Positions 36,601 through 49,100 of a stretch of 64,000 nucleotides of DNA are shown piece after piece; position 1 is the stretch's first letter, and each line of letters begins with the position of its first letter. Below the pieces are notes generated by a model. That model saw only the letters and a list, made by a program, of their open reading frames with translations, ran no database searches and was not told the DNA's origin. The stretch is from Papilionanthe hookeriana x Papilionanthe teres (lineage: Eukaryota; Streptophyta; Magnoliopsida; Asparagales; Orchidaceae): positions 45,519,575-45,583,574 of the forward strand of contig CM040423.1 in NCBI GenBank assembly GCA_022702705.1. Direction: 5' to 3'. The position numbers and the translations under genes were made by a program.

Positions 36601-39317
36601 AGAATTGAAACAGATGTTAGGGAAATTTTTATATCTGATGAGCTTATGCAGGTAAGAAAGGCAGTGTCTGGCCACACTTTTGTTCTCAATTAACAAGCCC
36701 TCAAAAATTGCTTTGTTTCTAGCCATCCAAATGAACCATGCAATGAGAAGAGGTAGAGCAACAATACCCAAGTGATGCCAATCAGTCCAGCAGGTGAGAA
36801 GGTTATCCCATTTTAAATGGAGAGTATTTAGGTTAGTCTGTTGTATCAGCTTATTCCAGACCTGTTGGGAGTAGCTACAAGCAAAGAAAAGGTGTGGAAT
36901 AGATTCTTCCTCCTTATGGCATATGCTGTAGCAAGGTGGTCCTCTAAGTCCTTTCAACTTAAGGATATCATCTGTAGGTAGGAAGTGTTTAAAAATTCTC
37001 CAGCAGAAAAGTGTCATTGAGGGGAAAAGGTATTTATTCCAGAGAATATCTCCCCAGGGGACAGCTTCCCATTGGTAAAGTTGAGCATAAATAGCCTTGG
37101 AAAAGCTTTGGTTCTTGAGGGCTTTCCACACAGGGATATCAGGTTTGGATCTGTTAAAATGTACAGTTGTAATTTTCTTGACAGGGGGGCTTGCAGGATG
37201 GTTTGCAGCAAAGGTAAGGACCAACTGTCCCCATCCCAACAGTCAGCTACTCGAAGGATCAAATTGATATTGGTGGTGCAAGGTTGCAACCAATCTTGGA
37301 GGCACCAATGATCTAACCAAAAATTAAAGACTCCCTTTTCCAATATTCCAGATGTATAGATGCTCAGCCATATGCCTGTTCTTGATCATTGCTCTCCACA
37401 GTTTAGAGTCCCCTAATTTTAGGGACACTAGGGAAGGATGGATGTGTTTGCAGTATTTTCCAAAAAGGAAATTAGCCCAAATGGAGTCTTGAGTTTTGAA
37501 CTTGATCCAAAGTTTACAAAGATTCACTTGTATCATTTGGTGGAGTCCTTTGAAGCCCAGTCCTCCAACCCACACAGGTTTAGCCATTTTTTGCAAAGAA
37601 GACCAGTGAATTTGGTTTCTTTTTTCGGACCATAGAAAGTGATTGAAGGCCCTTTCAAATTGCACTTGGGTGCTCTTCTTCATGGTGGTCATCTGCATTA
37701 CATAAGATGGAAGAGTAGTGAGGATGCTTCTAAGTAAAATTAGTCTCCCATCAGAAGACAAGTAAATATGAGTCGAGTTGGAAATGTATGTGCAAATCTT
37801 GTTTTGGATTTCATCAAAGTGATTTTGCTTAGTTCTACCAATATTCAGCTGAACCCCCAGGTATTTCATTGGCAGATGGGTACTGGAAAAACCAGTATAA
37901 GAAAGTATCCAGTGTTTCACATCCCGAGAAATCTTGTTGGGGAAAAGGATTTGGCACTTTGCTGTGTTGAAGCTGAGACCAGAATGATTTTGAAATAACT
38001 GAATGCACTGATGAATTTGTTTCACAACATTCTTAGATGCATTGGAGAAGATCATCACATCATCTGCATAGATAAGATGAGAAATAATAATGTTAGATCT
38101 GTGATGATACCTGACATGCTTATGGGAGGTGAGCAGATTGTTCAGCATTGATGAGAAATAATCCATAGTCAGGATAAAGAGAGTGGGGGAGAGAGGATCT
38201 CCTTGCTTAAGTCTTCTGGAAATAGAGAAAGGTACCCAACTGGAACTATTAATGAGGATGGAGTGTGAATTATTCCTGAGTCATCTTTGGATTAGAGAGC
38301 AGAAGCTGTCAGTGAACCCCCTAGCAGACAGAACCTCTAAGATGAAGTCCCAGCTGAGAGTGTCATAAGCTTTCCTTATGTCCAGTTTATAAATCAAATT
38401 TCCCCCTCTACACTTCTTGTTCAAATCAAGGAGCATTTCTTGTGCTAACAAAACATTGTCTGAGATGGACCTGCCTCTTAACAAAGGCAGATTGATTCAA
38501 ACTGATAATTTTACTCAAATGAGGTTGGAGTCTAGTGACAATAATCTTGCTAATGATTTTACTTATAACTGAAGTTAGGCTGATAGGTCTGAATTGATCC
38601 CAATTGATTTGCTAGAGTTTTTGGGGATAAGGACAATATTAGAAAGAACTGAAGTAGTGAGGGATATCCTTACCATGGAAAAAACTTATGATGGCAGCAG
38701 TAACATCTTGATTAATAATTGGCCAAGCTTTCTTGTAAAAGTCAGTTGTGAAACCATCAGATCCAACTGATTTGGAGCTATCAATGGAGCTGAGAGCTTG
38801 CCAGATTTCCTTCTCAGAGGGAGGATCAGTAAGGGACAAAGAGTTAGTGTACTGATAGTGATCTTGAAACCAGGAGGGGTTAATATTGAGCCCTTTCCAC
38901 AAGAGGATGGGATACCAGCTTGTGAAAATAGCTAGTAGCACTTCTGCCAATCTCCTGATTGTTTTTGAGCCAGGTGCCATCCTCAGCCTTGATGCTGTGA
39001 ATGGTGTTGCAACTTCTTTTATACTTGATGTGGGCATGAAAAAATTTGGTATTCCTATCCCCTTCAGTTAAAATATTAAGAGATGCCTTCTGCTTCAGGA
39101 ACATATCTTGAATATCAATAGAGTTAGACAGCTTGACTTGAGCAGCTAAAAGTTGATGATCATTGGCCTCCCCCACTTGAACCAAATTCTCCAAAAGAGA
39201 GACTTCCTCTTCAGCTTCAGCAAAAGCAGTAAAAACATTACCAAACTCTCTCCAACCCCATTTTTTAAGTTCTTTGCAAGTTTTAATGTGAAACAAGCCT
39301 AGCTTTGTCCAGGGGTC

Positions 39318-39368
<51 letters not shown>

Positions 39369-39610
39369 CTATGTATATATATATATTTATTTTCTTTTGG
39401 GAAAGGAGCAGCTCATGGCTCCTTACATGTTAATATAAAGAAGTGAGTACAAAATGGGGTGGGGAGGTGAATCCCATGAAACTAGATAGACAACAAGTAC
39501 ATTGAACACATCTCTATGGGTTTCACCTTCCTCAGTACAATTCACACAAAAAAAAAGGTTGTAAATAAAAGAAAGTTTACATGTGAGCGCAAAAAAATGG
39601 TAATAAAAAA

Positions 39611-39670
<60 letters not shown>

Positions 39671-41058
39671 CTTAACAGGCAAAACCTGATATATATATTG
39701 ATTTAAAAGCGGTTACAGAGGCTTGAGGAGAGGGCCCATAGAGCCTTTCCCCATCGATACAATGTTATAAAAAAAGATCCAAAATATTCAAAAACTACAA
39801 AACAAAGTCAAGAGCGAGAACATGATACTCTCGCTCTGTTTCTTGGAGATCCATGGAGTAATCTCTTTAATGCTACTTCATTGCCCTGAGTCACCGAGGT
39901 ATCATTAAATAGGAGTGTAACCCCAGGCTTCTTCTTCCCTCGAGAATGATAAACCTGCCAGTCATCTCCATCATCTTCTTCTTCTACTTCTTATTCTACT
40001 TCTTCCTCTTTCGTAGAGTCCTGCTGATTCTTGCCGATGGGTTCAACAATTGGTAGGGGAATTCTTCTTTTCCTACTGAAAGTTTGGATGTATCTGTTAG
40101 AGCGGACGACTGAAGTAGCCCCCTGCTAAGACTTCTCCCTGACAGCTAAGTCAGCTGAGTTTAGACTTTTATCAGCATCAGATGCTGCCCTATTCTCCTG
40201 AGCCAGGGTAGCATCAACTCTAAGTTGGGAGTTTCCAACAACAGCAGAAGACCCAGCAGCCCTTTTCCTCGAGGTAGGATGTAGCCCAAACATTTTGCAA
40301 TGCTGGCAAAAAGGAGGCCTGCTCTCCACCACAGCCTCCTGCCAAAACCCATCCGCACCATCTGTGATCCAAAAACGATCCACATCAGGGAGAGTGAAAT
40401 CCTCTCCACTCGAACCCCGACACCACCTGGGAGACCCTATCAAAGGTAGGAGCATCAACTCGAGAGGAGCATCGAGAGCTTGGCTAATGTCGTATAAAAC
40501 ACGTGGATTGTACAAATGAAAGTGAAGCCCCGAAGTTTGAACCACATGGAACGATAGGAGGTTCGTTAGATAGCCAAAATCAGCAGTCCATTCGATAAGT
40601 TCGCATGTGAGTGCAAGCAATCAAAACCGATTGTTGCACAAAGAAGTCTAACATAGTCTTCCTTTTCGTATCCAGAATGAGTAAGTGTCTGCCATCTAAC
40701 ACTCCCAATTTTCATCCACCAATAAGTTTCAGATTCTCAAAAAATTTTCTAACTAAGTCTATCTTGGGGTGGCCAAATTCGAATTTCCCAACTAAAGTAA
40801 ATTTAACATCATCAGAGATAAACTTCATTTCCAGTGTCGTGAAGATAACAGCAGGTTTCCCATCTTTAGTATCAATCGGCCTGATAAAATTGTCTCGTAT
40901 TTCGCAATCGCATGTCATGAAATTCTTGCGAAAAAAAGAGGTGATTATTGTGGGAATTGTTGCCCACAGCTCCAGCATAGGAAGCCCTAGTTGCCATCAG
41001 AAGGAAGTCGCCGAGCGGCTCATCAATGGTCGAAACCGCGCAACAAGCACGCACACGA

Positions 41059-41093
<35 letters not shown>

Positions 41094-43054
41094 GAAAGGG
41101 CCGTGAGCCTATCGTATCGAAATTAAAAGGAGGTACAAAGAGTAATATAAGATGGCCCAAACAAACTTCAAGACATCCCATAAATCCAAAATAGAGCCTC
41201 ATCGGAGCGATACAGAAGATACAACACAAAAACTATCAGCTAAAGAGGAGAACGTTCTCAAGGCCCCCTGCCCCTAGCGATAAAAAACACAGCTCTAACT
41301 CGCATTCTGAAGAGCTTCCCCAATGCCAGGGGAAACCAGACTATCGTCCATAATATTTCCAAGGGGAATAGTGCCCCCTGCTTTCTTCTTCCTCCGGGAG
41401 GTAAACACTTGCCATTCTTCTTCAGTAGACCGGAGATATGCTTTAGTGGCAATAGTTACAGATTCCGTAGGTGGGTGGAGAACTGAAGGAGAAACCAGGG
41501 CCCCCTTTCATGGGGAGACATATGATCTGTAGTCATAGGAATGAATGAGCGTAAGGCGATACGTGAGTTAAATCTTTGGATTGAATATTAATATCCACAT
41601 GAGTGTGTGTCTCTTCCCCGTCTTCGATCATAATATGGTGGGGAGTCCGCTCTCCTCCGTAATAAGTGCACTCGAGGTGGCAAGTGTATGCTCTCCGTAG
41701 AAGGAGGCAGAGCGATGGCCTCATCCTGACTATCGATGGGAACTGCCTGTTGCTCCTCCACAAGTTGTGCCAACTCAATCTGATCTGCGACAGCAGTGGA
41801 TATCTCTGAAGGGAAGGGAAACGGGACATCCGACGCAGAAGTATGTGGTCTAGTAGTATTGGCACGTGGAGGTTTGAGATTCGGATGCAGTTGGTAACAC
41901 TGATGGGGGGACTGTCCAAACATATGACAGTGGGTACAGTAAAGAGACACCTGTTCTAATTCTGCTGGTTGCCAGAATCCCTTGTGTTGTGTGTCAATCC
42001 AGAACTCTTTCGGAAAAGCGTAGCGTGATGTCTCGTTCTATCGCATTCTCACCTCGAAGGGCGAGTCGGTGTTCGTGGGCGGGTCGAATCGAGGCGGAGT
42101 GCCATGGACCTTTGCAAAGGTAGAAGCAAGCTTCCGATCGTAGAGCGTGTACCGCAGATCCGGGAAGCGCAACCGCACTGGGATGATGGGAGGTTCGGTG
42201 CGATGGTCAAAATCCATAGTCCATTTCAAGACCTTCATCACCCGATTGTCGATGCGAAGTGTTCTTCTAAGAACACCTGGGTGTAATCTTCATCATCTGT
42301 CAGTTGGATGAGAACATGCCGACTATCCAGTCTTCCAATCTTCCAGCTTCCAATCTTCCAGCTTCCAATCAGTTTCATCTGCTCAAATTCCTTACGGATT
42401 AGTTCGAGTTTTGGATTACCGTAGAGGAATTTGCCAACTAGGAATAAACGACAGAATGCAGCGAGGATGAAGATCTCTTCCTCAGTAAGAAAGATGGCAG
42501 GTTTGTCGTCTTTACGGGATGTTTTTTTTAGGAATCCCGATTCAACTCCTGTGCCGAATGCATCGTGAAATCGTTGCGGAAACATGTTGGAACGTGAAGG
42601 AGCGCGGGCAGGCTTATCGCCGGCGAGGGCATCGGCGTAAGAACGACCCGAAGCCATTTCGGTGACCCGGTGCACAAATCCCGTCAAACTTGCTGCAGGA
42701 TCACAAACCCTCAGGCACAAAGACTTCGAACAGCGGGAGACGCAGGAAGCGATCTTTGTAATCGTCGAACCCGGCACAGACAGTCGACGACGCAAGAAAT
42801 CGAAGCTTCGAGCAGGACTCTGGCAGTGCGGCAGATCGAATGCGTCGCAGACGCGAAACAGACCTCCCACAGCGACAAGAAGGTTCGAAACAGTCCGCGA
42901 GCTCCTCCGCTAGCCAGAGTCGATGACGAAGAGCAGCGAATGATGACGTCGGAGAAGACACGAGGATCAGAAAGGCCTTAGGGTTCGCCATGCGGCGAAA
43001 CCCTAGCGGAGCGGGAGCAGGGGCGGGTGATGGACGACGACGACATTTTCATCT

Positions 43055-43103
<49 letters not shown>

Positions 43104-46100
43104 CAAAAGAGAGATCTAATTTGTCTCCATCCAAAAGAAAAAGAAGACAAGGATCCACATTGGTAGTAATTATGGGAACTTGGAGATGCAACCCAGATTT
43201 TGCTAAGTAGTTTGTAGGTCTGTTGACCTCTCTCGGGATATAAGAGATCCTGTAGATCATAGGGGAGAGTAAGAGCAAGATAATATGAATCCAGAATACG
43301 AGAGACCAAGGATAGTCCACTTCCTTGTTGAGGATGTTCACCAAAATAACAGAATCTGATACCACCCATATATTAGAACAAGACATTTTGTTGGCAAAGA
43401 GGGCTGCCCAGAAAATAACAATACATTCAGCCTCTAAAGCATCTTTAGCAGTAATGGGAGAAGGAAAACATAAAATGCAGTTTCCTTTGTAGTCTCTAAA
43501 TATTCCTCCAATGCCAGCTTCGGATTTTAGAAAGCTCCCATCTGTATTTACTTTCACCCAACCAGGGGTTGTTTCTTCCAATAAGTTAGAAATGCAAATG
43601 GTCTTCTTTCTTTACATTCAGATGCATTCCTTTCTGGGGCCAGCAGACCTTTATGTTTTTGAAGTCTATTTATATAAGCTAAACAGTTGGCAACCACAAC
43701 AGAAGGTGGTAAACAAATGTCCTCAAACTTCCTGTGGTTTCTAGCCATCCAGACAAACCAAGCCACAATGCAAGGGATAGGGAATAGTCCAGTTGAGTGC
43801 CAATCCTGCCAACACCTGGAAATCTTGCCAAGTTAAAAACAATGTGGAGACACCAAGGTATTAAATTACCTTACTCCAAACCTCCTGTACAAACGAGCAA
43901 TGGAAGAACATGTGAGGTAGGTGTTCCTCACTTGTCTTACAAATAAACACATGGAAGGCCCTCTCAGTCCTTTGTGTTTCAGAATATCATCCGTAGGGAG
44001 TAGTTTTAGGAAGAACCTCCAACAGAAAAATGACATAGACGGGGAGAGGAATTTCTCCCAAATCTTCTTCCCCCAAGGAGTTGTCTGATATTGTTCACCT
44101 TTGCTACAAATGAAAGACGACAGACTTTGTGATGGAGATTTTTTTAGGGTCAGTTTATCCTTCTTAGTTTGGTCAAGGGGTTGAAGGTTAATCAAACGCA
44201 CTTGAGATGGTTCTAAGAGGTTCCTGAGAGCAGCTACATTCCAATTATTTCCCTCCCAGCAGTCCACTACTTTAAGATGCCCATTAATTGGATGAGAATT
44301 CTGGGGGTGGAGGACAAAACCAGTAGTCCAATTATCCAACCAAATGTGAATGCCACCCTCCCCAGCTCCCAGAAAACTAGCTCTTCAGCTTTCTCTCGAA
44401 CTTTTAGCATGTTGCGCCAGATTTTGGAATCTCCAGCTTTTTGCACTATCTGTGAGGGGCGTCAATCTTTGCAGTACTTACCAGCCATGTACCTGGCCCA
44501 TAGGGAGTCTTGAGCCGTGAACCTGATCCAGAGTTTAGAGAAATTGATAGTATTCAGTTGCTGGAAACTTCTGAATCCAAGTCCCCCAGTTGCTAATGGT
44601 TTGCAAACCGTCTTCCAACTGCCCAATGTTTCTTTTTCCTTTGGCCCGACCACAAAAATCTGTTAAAGCTCCTTTCTAATAACATTTGTGTGTTTTTCTT
44701 GAGTACCACCATTTGCATAGTGTAAGAGGGGAAGACAGATAATACACTTCTTAACAAAGTAAGTCTTCACCCATTAGACAAGAATGAATGAGTCCAACAA
44801 TTCAGCTTCTCAGATATCTTAGCCAGTATATCATCAAATTGTGTTTGTCTAACTCTTCCTTTAAGCAATTGAAACCCCAGGTAGTGAAGAGAAGACGAGT
44901 TGTTGCTGATCCCAGTAAAATCAACAATCTAGTGTTTAATGTGGGTTTTAATTTGTGCACTGAGAACAGTTTGACATTTGTCTTTATTGAAGATCAGCCC
45001 CCTCTTGAAACTGCAGTAGACATTGAAAAAGAAGATTTATAGCTAGTTTAGATGCCTTGGAAAATACTATGAGATCATTTGCATAAGCCAAGTGAGATAT
45101 GACAATGTTAGATTTGTGTTAGAACAGAGTGTGGGGAGATTGTCTCGCTAGCTGGTTTAACATTCTGGATAAGTAATCAAATGCTAAAATAAAGATGGTG
45201 GGTGATAATGGATCTCCCTGTTTAATGCCTCTAAAGGATTTGAAGTATCCAACAGCCTGCCCATTAATCAGAATGGAATTCGAGTTGTTGGAGAGCCATC
45301 TCTTGATGAGAGAAGAGAAGTGATTGGAGAAACCCCGAGCTTTAAGAACCTCATCAATGAAATCCCAATGTATGGTATCATAAGCTTTCTGTATATCTAA
45401 CTTGAATATGGCATTTCCACCCCTGCATTTCCTATCCAGATCCAGCAGTAGTTCTTGAGCAAGAAGAGCATTATCAACAATGTTCCTGTCTTTGATAAAA
45501 GCCAATTGGTTTTCACTAATGAGGAAGGGTAGATGAGTCTGGATTCTGGCAACTAGAATCTTGCTGATGACCTTAGTTAATACATTAGTGAGGCTAATAG
45601 GTCTGAATTGTTCCCAGGCTTTAAGAGAGTTAACTTTAGGTATGAGGATGATAGTAGAGGATTTAAAATAATTAGGGAGATCCACTCCCCTAAAGAAACT
45701 CTGGATGGCTTCAATAATATCCCCTTTAATAATCTTCCAAGTGACCTTGTAGAATTTTGCTGAAAATCCATCAGGGCTTGCTGCCTTATTATTATCAATT
45801 GAGTTTAAAGCAGTCCAAATTTCTTCTTCAGTTGGAATGAATGTAAGGTTAAGCTGGCTAGTGTAATCTCTCTCAGCTGCAAGGAGATTACCATCAATAT
45901 GCGTTCTGTCAGTGGAAGGTTGGCACATAAGTTGTTGAAAATAGTTGACTGCATCACTAGCCAAGTCATCAGAATACACCCAGTTCCCCTTTGATTTAAC
46001 CTTGTAAATAGTGTTACATTTTCTTTTATAATTAATGCACGCATGGTAGTATTTTGTGTTCTTGTCTCCCTTTCATAATTTAGTAAGTGCTGCCTTCTGC

Positions 46101-49100
46101 ATCAGAAATTCTTCTTCCACAGTGATGGATTGGAGGAGATTTTCATGGGCTTGCCAAAGTTCAGCTTCAGAAGCTGAATTAGCCCGAACTTGACCTTCAA
46201 TTTCAGAAACCAATTTCTGAGCTTCAGTAACCTCACAGTGCACATTCCCTACAACATTCCAATTCCATGTCTTTAAGTGTTGAATCAGTTTTTTCTGCAG
46301 CAACCACAGTTTGATCCAAGGGTTGGGGTGTTGTATTCCAGCCCAGTGTTGTTCCACTTGCAATAAAAAATCAGGATGAGAGGCCATATATTCAGAAATC
46401 TGAAAGCTGGCTTCTTAGATTGATTGGTGGAACCTTGAATGGTAATCACTAAGGGTCTATGGTCAGACCCTGCCATATTTAAATGCTAAATATTGGTGTG
46501 TCAAAAGGTATTCATCCAATCCCGATTAGCTAAGAATCTATCCAACCTTTCCCATATTTTTCCCCTCCTCCAAGTAAAGTCAGGTCCAGAATACCCCAAA
46601 TCATACATTCCAGCTTGTTGCATTTGATTCAGGAAAAAGGACATGGTTTTAATATTTAGAGGCCGACTACCCAATTTTTTAGAAGGAGAGGGCCACCTTC
46701 ATGTAGTCAGTTTGAGATGCTCTAATAGCCTTGGCATTAGTCCTACTAGAGGGAACTGGGGAAGGACGCATACCAACACTATTACAGGCTCCAGGACATG
46801 ATAAATGATAATTTTCCAAAGGGATAATTGCCACTAAGAGGCATTCAACATGCCATAGATTCTATACCAGGATCAGCGTTGTCGAATCGGCCTGCCTATA
46901 AATTGAGACCTGCTGAGTATGAGCAGTTGCAGAGACAAGGACAAAATCTCATCGCGAGAGGGTTGGTCAGAGAAAGTACCACTTCTTGTGATTTCCCTAC
47001 AGTAATTGTACCCAAGAAGAATGGTTCATGACGGACGTGCATTGACAATAGGGTCATCAACAAGATTACCATCAAGTAACGATTTCTTATGCCTCTTCTG
47101 GATGATCTCTTGGACCAATTACACAGAGCCACCACATTTCTCAAGATTATGCAGTGGGTATCACTAGATTCGGATGAGGCCAGGAGATGAGTGGTAGAAC
47201 ACATTCAAGACAGAAGATAGTTTATACAAGTGGACCATTATGCCCTTCGGCTTGTCAAACACGCCCAAAACTTTTTTAAGGATGAATAAGGTATTCTGGG
47301 CGCACATTTAGAAACTTTTGGTGGTCTACTTTGATGACATTTTAGTATAACGATCGATCTGAGGAAGAACATTTACAACACCTGAGAGTAGGTTTGAGAT
47401 ACTGCGCATGGAGAAGCTATATGCCAATCTTAAGAAGTTTACTTCATGATAGACCATGTATGTCTTTTGGGTTATATCGTGTATAGTGTTGACATTTATA
47501 TAGATTTGATAAAAATCGAGGCCATCGTGAGCTAGACCGCATCGCGATCGTTCTCCGAGCTGAAGCAGTTTCGAGGACTAACATCATTTTACAGGAGATT
47601 CATCAAGAGCTTCAGTACCATCACCCCATCGTCTTTTTTTAGTGAAAAGTTGAATAGTTACAAGAGGAAGTACTCAACATATGAAAAAGAGTTCTATGTT
47701 AGTGTAACAGTTCTTGAGCACTAGAGTCATTACGTGCTGACAGGCGAGCTCACGCTATTCACGGGTCACAAATCCTTGAAATTTCGAAACAATTAGAGCA
47801 AACAAAGGGCCCACATGCCACTTGGGTGGAGTTCTTAGCATCATTTCAGTTTGTTCTTAAGCACAATGCAGGGAGCGAGAACCAAGTAGCAGGCGCACTG
47901 AGCAGTCATCACTTGTTGAACATGTCGATGCAGACTCGAGTTGGAGTTTTTGAGATAGTAAAGGACTTGTACAAGGTCAAGGAGATCTAGGAGTGATGTC
48001 AGGAGAAGCCTACTGAGCAATTCTGCAGAGAGGATGATTACTTGTTCGGTAGAGTAAGGCATGCATTCTTAAGTGCTCATTGCGGGAGGCCTTTATTTAG
48101 AAGAGCCACAGTGGAGGACTAACATGATATTTTGGTGGTTTCATCTTGCACTCACGAGAGAGCACTTATTCTGGCCCCGATTGATGAGAGATGTGGAGCG
48201 CCACGTCAGGCAATGTAGGATTTTTCATATGACAAAAACCAGAAAGCATAATGATGGATTGTACACTCTACTACCAGTATCGGAGGCATCGTGGGCAGAT
48301 GTCAGCATAGACTTTGCGGTAGGACTTCAACGGACTCAACGGAACAAGGATTTCGTGATAGTTGTGGTGAACCTTTTCTCGAAGATGGTGCATTTCATAC
48401 ATTGCCACCGAACGTTGGACACATCGCATATCTTCTACTTGTACTTCAGGGATTCCGTGAGACTACACATAATTCCCATGACCATCACTTTCGAGAGGGA
48501 CGTGAAATTTCTGGGTCACTTCTGGAGGAACCTGTTGCGAAAGCTACGCACTAAGCTTTAATACAGTTTAGCAACTCATCCTTAGACAAACGGTCGAATG
48601 GAAGTGGTGAAAAGGAGCCTTGGAAACTTCCTGAGATGCTTCGTGGGGAAGATTATTAAGCATTGGGTCTAATTCTCCCTTAGTTCGAGTTCGCTTATAA
48701 CAAGCTTGGAGCCAGATTACGGGATGCACTCCATTTGAAATTATATACGGGCGTAACCCACTCGCACCACTTGAGTTGATACTACTACCGTTGACATCAG
48801 AAATTAGTGAGGATGTTGAGAAATAGGTGCACGAGATTTAGAAGCTCCAAGAGAGGGTTGGAAGGGAGATAACTAAGCAGAACCACAGATATCAAGTACA
48901 AACGAGTAAGACCTGGAAGAAGGTGATGTTTCATGAAGGAAGCCTTGTGTGGACTTGGCTGAAGGATGAGAGATTTCTTGTGGGATCGTTTGGGAAACTC
49001 AAGTCCAGAGCATATAGACCGTTCAAAATACTTTGGAAGTTGAACGACAACGCCTACAAGATTGACCTATCAGATACTACAACATGTTTGTTACGTTCAA

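Noticed and set aside
36009..46815. LINEs C and D as two halves of one element split by later insertions
   Set aside because: Both contain RT, zf-RVT and RNase H, so they are separate copies.
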